A stretch of DNA of 64,000 bases. Source: Rhodoferax sp. (GTDB lineage Bacteria; Pseudomonadota; Gammaproteobacteria; Burkholderiales; Burkholderiaceae_C). The number at the start of each line of letters is the position of its first letter. Within the stretch, counting starts at the first letter, position 1. Under the pieces are notes generated by a model. The model did no database searches. It had not been told where the DNA came from and saw nothing but the letters and a program-made list of their open reading frames with translations. A program made the translations under genes and the position numbers. The stretch covers positions 15,957-79,956 of the forward strand of contig JACKLK010000014.1 of NCBI GenBank assembly GCA_024236015.1, read 5' to 3'. Shown here one piece after another: positions 26,184 to 36,286 of this stretch.

Positions 26184-26537
26184 GACACGTGTTTGCTTGT
26201 TATGTGTGGGTCATCACCGTCCGGCGCGGCGGCTGTGGGGCTGCCGGTGCCGGGTGGTGTCTTGCTCGTCGTGTTGTGCGTGCCGCCTCCCCTGGCGGCC
26301 CAGCGAAAAACATTATCCCGGCATCCGCGCCACCGTGGTGCGGCAATTGCACCCTTGCCCCCGGCCGGGTTTCATCGGGCAGCGGCCACCGGCGCGCCGG
26401 CTTAAGAAGAATTTAGCGATCCGGTAGGTGATTCTTAACAACGTGGGTCTGCCCGCGTTCTTACGCTATCCCCCGTCGCCCGGCAATCCCCGGTCCGGGT
26501 GGTCCCGACCGGCATTCCCGCCCGGCGCACCTCCATC
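26184..26537. other. Divergent intergenic region between the cyclase-type regulator and the cytochrome operon
   Basis: A 354-base stretch without a credible gene. It is AT-richer around 26402-26440, where TTAAGAA (26402-26408) is mirrored by TTCTTAA (26432-26438). This could be part of a promoter or operator for either flank. No ribosome binding site plus open frame with protein-like composition was found. Promoters for both flanking operons must lie here. Confidence 0.5.
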
Positions 26538-27725
26538 ATGTCGTACACCGCTGCTTCGCATCATCGTTCCGTCGCCCAGGCCTTGGCGCGCGCCAGGCGC
26601 ATGGTCGTGCGGGTGCAGGCCGGTGCGTTGTTGGTGTTGTTGTTGCTGGTGGTGGTCGCGTCCCCGGCGCGCGGCGAGGTCACTGAGCGGTCCGCCACGA
26701 CCGTCGCCACTGCGCCTGAAACCCCGTTGCCGCAGCGCCTGAGCGAGACCGGGCTGTATGGCGCCGACGGCGCGTCGGCCCGGGTGGTGGGTGCCGACAC
26801 CTTGCCGTTTTCGCCGCAATACCCGTTGTGGTCCGACGGCGCGAGCAAGCGCCGCTGGATCCGATTGCCGCCCGGCACGTTCATCGATGCGTCCGATCCG
26901 GACGCCTGGCGCTTCCCGGTCGGCACCCGATTGTGGAAGGAGTTCGCGCACGCCGGCCGCCCGATCGAGACCCGCTTCATCGAACGCCTGGCCGACGGCC
27001 GGTGGCGTTTCGCCACCTATGTCTGGAACCTGCAGGGCACGGACGCCCTGCTCGCGCCCGAACGCGGCGTGCGCGCCCTGCCGGCGCCGGGCGCGCCCGG
27101 CGGCCTGTACGCCGTGCCGTCGCGCGCCGATTGCCGCGGTTGCCACGAGGGCGGCCCGACGCCGGTGCTGGGGTTCGGCGCCCTGCAACTGTCGCCGGAC
27201 CGCGACCCGCAGGTGCCGCACGCCGAGACGCCGCCGCCCGGCCACACCGACCTGGCCGACCTGCAGGCGCGGGGCCTGCTGCGGCTGTTGCCGCCAGATG
27301 TTGCGCGCACGCCGCCGCGGATTGCCGCCGGCAGCGCCGTCGCCCGCAGCGCGCTCGGCTACCTGCACGCCAACTGCGGCCATTGCCACAACGACACCGG
27401 CCCGCTGGCCGCGATGGACATGGCGATGTTGCAGTCGGTCGCCGACGCGCCCGGCAGCGCCCGGCGCACCTGGGCTTCGCTGTACGGCAAGACCAGCCGC
27501 TTCCGCGCCGACCGCGGCGACCGGGGCGACGACGCCGAGGCGCAATGCATCGCGCCCGGCCGCGTGGACGACAGCACGCTGCTGCAGCGCATGGCCTCGC
27601 CCCATGTGATGAGCCGCATGCCGCCCATGGGTGTTTCGATCGTCGACGTCGCCGGCCTGCAACTGATCCGCCAATGGATTCTGGACCACGAACATCTTTC
27701 ACACCTCAAGGAGAACGCACCGTGA
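26538..27725 (+). CDS. Exported di-heme c-type cytochrome-like protein
   Basis: A 395-residue protein with a hydrophobic signal/anchor segment at about residues 27-42 and two heme c motifs, CRGCH at 199-203 and CGHCH at 280-284. The stretch between LPFSPQYPLWSDGASKRRW and SLYGK resembles the SO_2930-type di-heme family, often found with copper enzymes or dehydrogenases. A C-terminal HVMSRMPPMG supplies a possible methionine ligand. It would be periplasmic or membrane-anchored and carry electrons. The stop overlaps the GTG start of the second cytochrome by four bases. The start at 26538 was chosen because it precedes the hydrophobic segment; an in-frame start at 26499 is possible. Confidence 0.85.
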   Translation: MSYTAASHHRSVAQALARARRMVVRVQAGALLVLLLLVVVASPARGEVTERSATTVATAPETPLPQRLSETGLYGADGASARVVGADTLPFSPQYPLWSDGASKRRWIRLPPGTFIDASDPDAWRFPVGTRLWKEFAHAGRPIETRFIERLADGRWRFATYVWNLQGTDALLAPERGVRALPAPGAPGGLYAVPSRADCRGCHEGGPTPVLGFGALQLSPDRDPQVPHAETPPPGHTDLADLQARGLLRLLPPDVARTPPRIAAGSAVARSALGYLHANCGHCHNDTGPLAAMDMAMLQSVADAPGSARRTWASLYGKTSRFRADRGDRGDDAEAQCIAPGRVDDSTLLQRMASPHVMSRMPPMGVSIVDVAGLQLIRQWILDHEHLSHLKENAP

Positions 27726-28390
27726 AAACGCAGCAAACGCAACTTCATCTTCACCATCCCCACCGCCACCGGGGCCGCCGCCAGCGGCTCGCTCTGCTGG
27801 CCACGGCGGGCGCCGCAGGTTTCCTGCTGCTGGCCGGCGCCAGCCCGGCCCTGGCGCAATCGGCCCCGGGCAAGCCGGCCGCCCCGGCCGCCGGCATGTC
27901 CAAGGACGAACTGGTCGCGCGCGGCAAATACATCGTCTCGACCTCGGGTTGCCACGACTGCCATACGCCCTGGCACGTCGGCCCCAACGGCCCGGAGCCG
28001 GACATGCGCCGCGCCTTGTCGGGCCATCCCCAGGCCATGGTGATGCCGCCGGCGCCCAAGCTGCCCGAAGGCCCGTGGCTGGTGGTCACCGCCGCCACCA
28101 ACACCGCCTTCGCCGGCCCCTGGGGCGTGACCTACACCGCCAACCTGACGCCAGACCCGGAATCCGGGCTGGGCAAGTGGACCGCCAAGGATTTCATCGA
28201 GACCATCCGCACCGGTCGGCGCATGGGCCGCGGCCGCGAGATCCTGCCGCCGATGCCGTACCCGGTCTACAACAACATGACCGACGCCGACCTGACGGCC
28301 GTGTTCACCTACCTGCAGTCGATTCCGGCGATGCCGAACAAGGTGCCGGAGCCGCGTCCGCCCGCCGCGCCGGTGGCCGGCAAGTCCTGA
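27722..28390 (+). CDS. Exported mono-heme cytochrome c protein
   Basis: A 222-residue periplasmic cytochrome starting with GTG inside the stop region of the di-heme gene (GTGA overlap). A histidine-rich N-terminus precedes a signal peptide ending PALA-Q at about residue 45. The single heme motif is CHDCH at 77-81 and the probable methionine ligand lies in LPPMPYPVYNNM. Such proteins often act as electron-accepting subunits of membrane alcohol or aldehyde dehydrogenases, but no dehydrogenase flanks this pair. Translational coupling to the di-heme protein suggests a two-cytochrome chain. Confidence 0.9.
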   Translation: MKTQQTQLHLHHPHRHRGRRQRLALLATAGAAGFLLLAGASPALAQSAPGKPAAPAAGMSKDELVARGKYIVSTSGCHDCHTPWHVGPNGPEPDMRRALSGHPQAMVMPPAPKLPEGPWLVVTAATNTAFAGPWGVTYTANLTPDPESGLGKWTAKDFIETIRTGRRMGRGREILPPMPYPVYNNMTDADLTAVFTYLQSIPAMPNKVPEPRPPAAPVAGKS

Positions 28391-28394
28391 TGCC

Positions 28395-28428
28395 GTTGTC
28401 ACATCCCCTGAATGGGTGATGTGACAAC
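28395..28428. repeat. 11-bp perfect inverted repeat after the cytochrome operon
   Basis: GTTGTCACATC (28395-28405) and GATGTGACAAC (28418-28428) can form a strong hairpin whose 12-base loop also contains CCC/GGG. There is no T-run, so as a terminator it would be factor-assisted. Alternatively it is an operator for the LuxR-type regulator whose gene starts 48 bases downstream. Confidence 0.6.
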
Positions 28429-28476
28429 CGGCCACCGCCGGCGCACCATGCGGGAACACACAGGCGGAGGTGTTCC

Positions 28477-29589
28477 ATGGATCCGGAAGTTCGGCTGCTA
28501 CACGACATCTACGCGGCTGCGCTGGATGCAACCCCCTGGCAAGGCGTCGTCGGGCAGGCGGCAGACCTGTTGCAGGCCACCAGCGCATTCCTGTTCACGC
28601 CCTTCCAGCCACCGGCCGCCGGCGGCTTCAAGGTGTGCCACAAGATGCCGGAATCGGTGATGGACCGCTACCTCTCCGAGGTGGCCGACGTCGACGTCTG
28701 GTACCACGCGCTGCTGCAGCGCCACACCCATCTCGCCACCGGCACCAGCTACCGCACCCGCGACCTGATGCCGGATGCGCAGACGCGGCGCTCGCGCATG
28801 CATGCCGACTATCTCGCTCCGTGCGGCATCGGGCATTGCCTGGGCGCCATCGTCAACGACGGCAGCACGGGCGACATCCCGGTCACGCCGCTGAGCGTGT
28901 ACCGGCCGTACGGCTCGCCCGATTTTTCCGCGAGCGACGAAGCCTGCCTGCGGCGCATCCAGCCCCACCTGTCGCAGGCCTTGCTGGTGCGCAGCCGCCT
29001 GGCCGCGGCCACCGACAACTGGGGTTCGGTGGCCATCGAGCGCGTGGCCACCGCGGTGGTGGTGTTGTCCAGGGAGCGGCGGGTGCTGCTGGCCAACCCC
29101 GCCGCCGAGGCGCTGTTTGCGTCCACCGCACCGCCGCTGGTGCGCCAGGGCCATCTGGTGGCGGACGATGCCGCGCAGGCCGCCGCATTGGCCAAGGCCC
29201 TGGCGGCCTGCAGCAACTACCGCTTCGACACCCGGTTCACGTTGTCGATCCGCCTGTCCGGTGCCGCCGGCCATGGCGTCGTGATCCGGCTGGCGCCGCC
29301 GCCGGCGCGCACACCCAAGGCCGACCAGGCCGCGGCCGTCGGATTCCTGGTGCGCGAAGGCCGCGCCGCCGTCGACCCGCGCGCAATGTTGTCCGCGCTC
29401 TACCAGCTGACCCCGGCGGAAACCGCGCTGGTCATGGCCTTGTTCGAAGGCGCCACGCCCGAGTCCTACGGTGCACAGCGCCAGGTGGCGCAGTCCACGC
29501 TCAAGACGCAGATGCGCGCGGTGTACGACAAGACCGGCGTGCACAAGCAGTCGGGCCTGATGCGCCTGGTGATGTCGCTCGCGCACTGA
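28477..29589 (+). CDS. LuxR-family (HTH) transcriptional regulator
   Basis: A 370-residue regulator with a C-terminal LuxR-type helix-turn-helix at about residues 305-365. That region starts LTPAETALVMALFEGATPES and ends in the recognition helix VAQSTLKTQMRAVYDKTGVHKQSGLM. The large N-terminal part has no clear family name, but the stretch VAIERVATAVVVLSRERRVLLANPAAEALF is PAS-like. This layout is common among orphan LuxR regulators of Burkholderiales. A good ribosome binding site (GGAGG) precedes the ATG at 28477. It lies just after the cytochrome pair and may control it. The next gene is convergent. Confidence 0.88.
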   Translation: MDPEVRLLHDIYAAALDATPWQGVVGQAADLLQATSAFLFTPFQPPAAGGFKVCHKMPESVMDRYLSEVADVDVWYHALLQRHTHLATGTSYRTRDLMPDAQTRRSRMHADYLAPCGIGHCLGAIVNDGSTGDIPVTPLSVYRPYGSPDFSASDEACLRRIQPHLSQALLVRSRLAAATDNWGSVAIERVATAVVVLSRERRVLLANPAAEALFASTAPPLVRQGHLVADDAAQAAALAKALAACSNYRFDTRFTLSIRLSGAAGHGVVIRLAPPPARTPKADQAAAVGFLVREGRAAVDPRAMLSALYQLTPAETALVMALFEGATPESYGAQRQVAQSTLKTQMRAVYDKTGVHKQSGLMRLVMSLAH

Positions 29590-29613
29590 GCGCGCGGCGC
29601 GTGGTGTGCCGCC

Positions 29614-31737
29614 TCAGGCGCGGAACAGCCGGGTGTCGCGCACCGGGTCGTCGTGCCGCTGGATACCCGCGCCGGCACCGGCCATGGCGATCGACGCGCC
29701 GTCGCGCGCGAACAGCGGCAGGCTGGCCCACGACACGGCCACGGTGTGGACCTGCCCGGCGGCGAAACGCTCGCCGGTGTGGAAGTCGAACCAGGCCTGC
29801 GGCCCGGCCGGCAGATGGACGCGGCGCAGGGTCGCACCCGGCTCGACCACCGGCGCCACCAGCAGCTCGCGGCCCAGCATGAAATCGTCGCTGTCGGCGA
29901 AGCAGGCATCGTCGTCCGGAAAATCGTAGAAGGTCGGCCGGATGATGGGTTCATGGTGGCGGCTGGCGCGTTCGAACAAGGACCACAGGTAGGGCATCAG
30001 GCTGTAGCGCAGCCGGATCGCCGCCGCCACGTGTTCGGTCACCTGCGGATGCAGCCAGGGCACGTTGTTGGTTCCGTCCGCCTTCCAGGAGTTCATCACC
30101 ATGCGCGGGTTCAGGCAACAGGCCTGCACCCAGCGCAGGAACAGCTCCGCATCCGGCGACGGGCCGGCAAAACCGCCGACGTCGTGGCCGACGTTGAACA
30201 GGCCCGACAGCGACATCTGCAGCCCGGTGCGGATGTTCCAGCGCAAGCTGTGCCAGCTGGTGGTGTTGTCGCCGCTCCATGTTTGCGCGTAACGCTGGAT
30301 GCCCGGCGGGCCGGCGCGGCTGACGCTGAACGGCGTGGCGTCGGGCGCATGTTGCCGCTGCGCCTCGACGCTGGCGCGGGTCATCAGCAGTCCGTGCAGG
30401 GGGCGGGCGCGGTGCATCGGGATCGGCTGGCCGAAACCGTCGCACCGTGCGTCGTCGTCGAGGATGGCGTATTCGTTGTTGTCGTTCCAGCCCGCGTCGA
30501 TGCCGTAGTCCAGCACCTGCTGGCGCAACTGCTGCTGCCACCACGCGATCGTCGGCGCATGGGTGAAGTCCAGGTGGGCGCCCATGCCGTCCCAGAACGG
30601 TTCGAGCACGGGTTGGCCTTGCGCGTCGTGGATGAAGCCGCCGCTGGATTGCACCTGCGCAAAGGCGGGGTGGTCGTCGAGCAGGCAGGGCTTGATGTTG
30701 GCCACCACCTGCATGCCGCTGGCGTGGAAGCGGGCATTGAGCGTCTTGGGCTGCGGAAACTTGGTTGTGTTCCAGGTGAACACATACCGCCGCTTGCCGC
30801 GCGACGAATATCCCGAACCGTAGTGGAAGGCCGAGCACGGAATGCGTTCGTGTTCGATGCGCTCGATGAATCCGTCGAGCTGCTGCTGGGCATCGGGCGC
30901 GTCGGCCAGGCCCATGGCGGTCTGCGCGTATCCGAGCGACCAGCGCGGCGGCAGCGCGGTGCCGCCGATCAATGCGACGAAACGCGCGATCACCTCGGCG
31001 GGGGTGTTGCCGGCGATGACGTAATAGTCCAGGTCGCCGTCGTCGATCTCGACATGGCGGTACAGGCCGTGGTAGTTGTCGTGTTCGCACCCGAGGTCGA
31101 AGCTGCAGGCGGCCAGCGTGTCGTAATACAGCCCGCACCAGGCGCCCTGGCTGCTGCGGCTGAGCACGAAGGGCCAGTGCTTGTACAGCGGGTCGCCGCT
31201 GCGCGGGTCGTAGCCCAGCGCGTCCATGGCCAGCGTGCGCAGGCGGCGGCCGTGCAGGTCCAGCGGCCCGGTCTTGTCGCCCAGGCCGTAATACCGGTCG
31301 CCGGGTTCGCGCTGCAGGTAGTGGCGCACGGCGCCCAGGCGGTGGCTGTGCATGTAGGCGGCGCTGGCGCGGTCTGCGAGCAGGGGGCGGCCCTGGGCGT
31401 CGCTCCAGCGCAAGGCCAGCGCGCCGGCGCCCAGCGTCACGGACAAGGCGTCGGTGCGCAGCGTGACGGCACCGTCGTCATGGTGTTGCAGCTGCGCCTG
31501 CTGGCAGGCGAAACCGCTGCGGTCGTCGCGCTCGCGGCCCTGCCACGGCACGTCCTGCCCGGCCTGCGGCGCGATGGCCCAGGTGCGGGGTTCGCGGTAA
31601 CCGTCCGCGGGTTGCAGGCGCACCCGCGCCAGTGCGGGCTCCAGGATCTCGAGTTGCAGCCGGGCGCCGCCGTGCAGCGCGATCGTCATGCCGTGCGCGT
31701 CGGCCCGGGCCGGACCTTGTGGCTGCAGTGTCTTCAT
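29614..31737 (-). CDS. Glycoside hydrolase family 31 enzyme (alpha-glucosidase/alpha-xylosidase type)
   Basis: A 707-residue retaining alpha-glycosidase without a signal peptide, so probably cytoplasmic. An N-terminal beta domain leads into the barrel. The nucleophile aspartate lies in GWNDNNEYAI and the acid/base region is TWSGDNTTSWHSLRWN. The distal blocks GLFNVGHDVGGFAGPSPDAELFLRW and RYSLMPYLWSLFE are typical of GH31. It is the last gene of a sugar ABC-importer operon, so it likely hydrolyses the imported oligosaccharide. Alpha-glucoside, alpha-xyloside or other specificity cannot be told by eye. The ATG at 31737 begins the domain; a longer frame upstream overlaps the ATPase gene and is not used. 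Confidence 0.92.
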   Translation of the reverse strand: MKTLQPQGPARADAHGMTIALHGGARLQLEILEPALARVRLQPADGYREPRTWAIAPQAGQDVPWQGRERDDRSGFACQQAQLQHHDDGAVTLRTDALSVTLGAGALALRWSDAQGRPLLADRASAAYMHSHRLGAVRHYLQREPGDRYYGLGDKTGPLDLHGRRLRTLAMDALGYDPRSGDPLYKHWPFVLSRSSQGAWCGLYYDTLAACSFDLGCEHDNYHGLYRHVEIDDGDLDYYVIAGNTPAEVIARFVALIGGTALPPRWSLGYAQTAMGLADAPDAQQQLDGFIERIEHERIPCSAFHYGSGYSSRGKRRYVFTWNTTKFPQPKTLNARFHASGMQVVANIKPCLLDDHPAFAQVQSSGGFIHDAQGQPVLEPFWDGMGAHLDFTHAPTIAWWQQQLRQQVLDYGIDAGWNDNNEYAILDDDARCDGFGQPIPMHRARPLHGLLMTRASVEAQRQHAPDATPFSVSRAGPPGIQRYAQTWSGDNTTSWHSLRWNIRTGLQMSLSGLFNVGHDVGGFAGPSPDAELFLRWVQACCLNPRMVMNSWKADGTNNVPWLHPQVTEHVAAAIRLRYSLMPYLWSLFERASRHHEPIIRPTFYDFPDDDACFADSDDFMLGRELLVAPVVEPGATLRRVHLPAGPQAWFDFHTGERFAAGQVHTVAVSWASLPLFARDGASIAMAGAGAGIQRHDDPVRDTRLFRA

Positions 31738-31774
31738 GGTCGGTGGATCGAAACGCGGTTGGCGGCGTGTGTGG

Positions 31775-32830
<1,056 letters not shown>

Positions 32831-32857
32831 GCTATGGTCCTGGTCGGGAGGCAGGTG

Positions 32858-33901
32858 TCATTTCACGCCGGCGCTGGCGATGCCGGTGGTGATGTATTTC
32901 TGCAGGAAGGCAAACACCAGCGTGATCGGGATCAGCGTGATCACGGTCATCGCCAGCAGGTAATGCCACTGGGTGTTGAGCTCGCCCTGGAAGGCATTGA
33001 GGGCCAGCTGCAGCGTGAAGAACTCGGAGCGCGAGAGCACGATCAGCGGCAGCAGGAAGTCGTTCCAGCGCCACATCACCGAGAAGATCGCCAGCACCGC
33101 CAGCGCCGGCGCGGCCAGCGGCAGGATGATCTTCCAGTAGATGCGCCATTCGCTGGCATGGTCCATGCGCGCGGCCTCGAGCAGTTCGTCGGGAATCGTC
33201 AGCATGTACTGGCGCAGCAGGAACACGCCGGTGGGCGTGGCGATGGCCGGCAAGATGACGCCCCACAGGCTGTTGAGCAGTCCGACCGTGTTGATGACCA
33301 GGAACACCGGCACCAGGATGATGGTGGGCGGAATCATCAAGGTGGCGATGATCAGCAGGAACACCGCCTTCTGGCCGTGGAACTTGTACTTGGACAACGC
33401 GAACGCCGCCATCGAGTTGATCAAGAGCGTCAGCAGCGTGGCCACGACGGTGATGAACACGCTGTTCCACAGGTACAGGCCGAAGCTGAACTTGCCGAAG
33501 ATCTCGGTGTAGTTCGACAGCGCGAACTGCAACTCGTTGATCGGCGTGCGGTCGTTGATGTTGACGCGCACCTGCTGCTCGGGGTCGGCCGGGTCGACCA
33601 TGGTGGCCATGATGCCGATGCGCCGTACCTGGGCCATGGGCCGGACCTCGCCCTTGTCGTCGCGCGTCATGAACAGCGGCAGCGGCTTGTCGTACCCCGC
33701 CACCTGCACCGACTTCTGCGTATAGGGCAGGAAGGTCGGCGGAAACTGGCTGATCGCCGCCTCGGACTTGAACGAGGACATCACCAGCCAGAGCACCGGC
33801 GCGAACATCGTGAACAGGCCGAGCGCCAGGTAGGCGTAGCTCAGCCAGTCGGTCCAGTCCATGCGGCCACGGCCGTGGGTGCGGGTGAGGAAGTCCTTCA
33901 T
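32858..33901 (-). CDS. ABC sugar-importer permease (MalG-like)
   Basis: A 347-residue inner-membrane protein with six hydrophobic helices. A large periplasmic loop follows the first helix (residues 40-130). The EAA loop that contacts the ATPase reads ELLEAARMDHASEWRIYWKIILPLAAP. The N-terminal extension with FTMFAPVLWLVMSSFK is typical of MalG-type partners. Its start overlaps the end of the upstream permease gene by four bases, so the two are coupled. The ATPase gene follows after 27 bases. Confidence 0.94.
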   Translation of the reverse strand: MKDFLTRTHGRGRMDWTDWLSYAYLALGLFTMFAPVLWLVMSSFKSEAAISQFPPTFLPYTQKSVQVAGYDKPLPLFMTRDDKGEVRPMAQVRRIGIMATMVDPADPEQQVRVNINDRTPINELQFALSNYTEIFGKFSFGLYLWNSVFITVVATLLTLLINSMAAFALSKYKFHGQKAVFLLIIATLMIPPTIILVPVFLVINTVGLLNSLWGVILPAIATPTGVFLLRQYMLTIPDELLEAARMDHASEWRIYWKIILPLAAPALAVLAIFSVMWRWNDFLLPLIVLSRSEFFTLQLALNAFQGELNTQWHYLLAMTVITLIPITLVFAFLQKYITTGIASAGVK

Positions 33902-34887
33902 CGCGCCCTTTCACCGGCTTCGGACGCGCGCGTCAGGCGCAGCTGGATCAGCGTCAGCAACACCAGGCCCAGCGCCAGCACCAGCGAAGCCGCCGCCGCC
34001 AGCCCGTACAGGTGGATCTGCTCGGCGAAGCCGGTCTGGTAGATGAACTGCACGATGAAGGTGGTGGCCGAACCCGGGCCGCCGCCGGTGAGCACGAACA
34101 CCTCGTCGAAGATCTGCACTGCGCGGATCATCGCCAGCACCAGCACGACGATCAGGTTGGGCATCAAGAGCGGCAAGGTGATGCGCCGCAACGTGCGCCA
34201 CGGCGAGGCGCCGTCCATCTCGGCGGCCTCGTACATGTCCTTCGGGATCGCCTGCAGCCCGGCCAGCAGGATCAGCGTATAGAAACCCATGTGGGCCCAG
34301 ATGGACACGAACACGACCCAGAAGAACGCCCACGACGACGTGGTCAACCAGTCGATGGGTTGTGCGCCCATGCCCACCAGCGCGGCGTTGAACACGCCCT
34401 GGCTCTGCAGCAGCCATTTCCAGATCAGCGCCACCACCACCGGCGACAGCAGCACCGGGTAGAAAAACACGCCACGCCAGAAGCCGCGCCCGATGATCTT
34501 GCGGTTGAGCACCAGCGCGGTGACCAGCGACAACACCACCATCAGCACGACCTGGATCAGGCTGAACTGCACGGTGTTGAAGATGGCGCGCCAGAACACG
34601 TCCTTGCGGCAGGTCGTGATGTCGGAATAGTCGCGGCACTCGAACAGGATGCCGAAGTTCTCGCCGCCCGTGTAGGGGCGCTCGAACGGCATCAGGTTGA
34701 CGCCGCCGGTGGTCGCATAGACCAGGTTGATCGCGATCGGCAGGAAGGTGAACAGCCCGAACACGAGCAGGTTCGGCGCCACGAACAACCAGCCCAGCCG
34801 GCCCAGTCCGAGCCGCCGCTGGGCAAGCCGGAACAGCGGCTCGAACAGGTTGAAGAACAGGCCTGCGACGCGCGACAACACGGACAC
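33898..34887 (-). CDS. ABC sugar-importer permease (MalF-like)
   Basis: A 329-residue membrane protein with six predicted helices and the ATPase-contact loop DMYEAAEMDGASPWRTLRRI. The segment with the cysteines of FECRDYSDITTCRKD forms the first large periplasmic loop and may be disulfide-bonded. The start codon is GTG at 34887. The end overlaps the MalG-like gene by four bases. It sits 30 bases after the binding-protein gene. Confidence 0.94.
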   Translation of the reverse strand: MSVLSRVAGLFFNLFEPLFRLAQRRLGLGRLGWLFVAPNLLVFGLFTFLPIAINLVYATTGGVNLMPFERPYTGGENFGILFECRDYSDITTCRKDVFWRAIFNTVQFSLIQVVLMVVLSLVTALVLNRKIIGRGFWRGVFFYPVLLSPVVVALIWKWLLQSQGVFNAALVGMGAQPIDWLTTSSWAFFWVVFVSIWAHMGFYTLILLAGLQAIPKDMYEAAEMDGASPWRTLRRITLPLLMPNLIVVLVLAMIRAVQIFDEVFVLTGGGPGSATTFIVQFIYQTGFAEQIHLYGLAAAASLVLALGLVLLTLIQLRLTRASEAGERAR

Positions 34888-34917
34888 GGTGACAGGCCTT
34901 TCGGGACGCCAGCGGAT

Positions 34918-36195
34918 TTACTGGGTTGCCTGCTTGACCGCGTCGGCCGCGTCGGCGGCGATCTTGGTCATCGCCTCGTCGGTGCTCATCTCGCCGACGA
35001 TGGCCTGCGTGACGCGGGTCACGGTTGGCAGCATGATGGCGCGGTTGAACTTGTAGCCCTGGAACCGGTAGGCCACCGGCGACAGGTTGGCCACGCCCGC
35101 GCTGAATACCGACAGCGCGGCCTGGGCCTGCGGCGTCGCGCCGGGGTATTTCACGCCCTTTTTCGCCAGCCCGGCGTGGGCCGGGATGTTGTTGGTCTTG
35201 CCGGTGAACTCGGCGTACTGGGCTTCCTGCGCCAGGAAATCCAGGAACATGCCGACGTCCTTGGGCGACTTGCTGGTCTTGAGCGCGACCCAGGCTGCGC
35301 CGCCGGGAATGCCGGAGCAGGCGGCCGGTCCGCAGGGGTTGGGCACCGCGACCCAGTCGAAGGCATTGCCGATGTCCTTCTGCAGCCGGTTGATCTGCCA
35401 CGAACCAGACAACACCATGGCCACGCGCGCGTTCTTGAACTCGCCGATGGAGTCGGCATAACTCGAGCCGCCGCTGCCGGCCCAGACCTCCTTGAGCATC
35501 GCGCCGTCCTTGTGCCAGCCGACGAACTTGGAGACCGCGGCCTTGTAGCCTTCATCGATCACGATGTCGCCCTTGGCGTCGAACAGCTTGGCGCCGTAGC
35601 TGATCGCCGGGCCGGCGAAGCGGTGGCCGGAGCGGTCCCAGGCCATCGCCGCGGGCAGCTGGTTGGCCTTGGCCACCTTGCGCGTGGCCTCGACCCATTC
35701 GTCCCAGGTCGCCTTCGGGCCGGGCATCGGCACCTTGGCCTGTTCGAACAGGGTCTTGTTGACATAGGGGCCGGTCATCGTCAGCTGCGACATGAAGCCG
35801 TAGAAGCCGGTGTCGCCGGGGCTGGGGCGCAGCCAGGGCAAGGTGGCGCCGAAATTGGCCTCCCAGTAGGACTTGTCCTTGACGTGCGCGCTGATGTCCA
35901 GGTAGTACTTCGACAGGCCGCCCAGGTCGGTGACGCGGGCGATGTCGGGGCCCTGGCCGGCGGCCAGCTGCACCGGCAGCTGTTCGACGATGGTCTTGTA
36001 GGGCACCACGTCGATCACGACCTTGGTGCCGGCATTGGCGGCCTCGAAGCGCTTGGCCTGCTCGGCCACGACATCGCACTCGACGCCGTCCTGGTAACAC
36101 ATGACGCGGATCTCCGCGCCATGCACGGCGGCGGGCAGGACGAACATCGCGGCGACGAGTGCGCCAACGGGATGATGGAGGATACGGGTTACCAT
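34918..36195 (-). CDS. ABC sugar-importer extracellular solute-binding protein
   Basis: A 425-residue periplasmic receptor of the MalE/UgpB class. The signal peptide ends AAVHG-AEIRVMCYQ near residue 25. Body blocks KRFEAANAGTKVVIDVVPYK, AAGQGPDIARVTDL and ALKTSKSPKDVGMFLDFLAQ are family-typical. Four cysteines (two near the N-terminus, two in PCGPAACSG) could form disulfides. I prefer the ATG at 36195 because AAGGTC lies upstream at a proper distance; an ATG at 36210 would add five residues. It is the first gene of the importer-GH31 operon, divergent from the esterase gene. The ligand is probably an oligosaccharide or acidic sugar. Confidence 0.93.
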   Translation of the reverse strand: MVTRILHHPVGALVAAMFVLPAAVHGAEIRVMCYQDGVECDVVAEQAKRFEAANAGTKVVIDVVPYKTIVEQLPVQLAAGQGPDIARVTDLGGLSKYYLDISAHVKDKSYWEANFGATLPWLRPSPGDTGFYGFMSQLTMTGPYVNKTLFEQAKVPMPGPKATWDEWVEATRKVAKANQLPAAMAWDRSGHRFAGPAISYGAKLFDAKGDIVIDEGYKAAVSKFVGWHKDGAMLKEVWAGSGGSSYADSIGEFKNARVAMVLSGSWQINRLQKDIGNAFDWVAVPNPCGPAACSGIPGGAAWVALKTSKSPKDVGMFLDFLAQEAQYAEFTGKTNNIPAHAGLAKKGVKYPGATPQAQAALSVFSAGVANLSPVAYRFQGYKFNRAIMLPTVTRVTQAIVGEMSTDEAMTKIAADAADAVKQATQ

Positions 36196-36286
36196 GGTGA
36201 CGACCTTCATGAGAGTGGAGGAAAGCGTCCGCCATCCTAGGTGAAATCGGCCGGCACGCGCCTATCGTTTGTACCGACCCGGTCAT

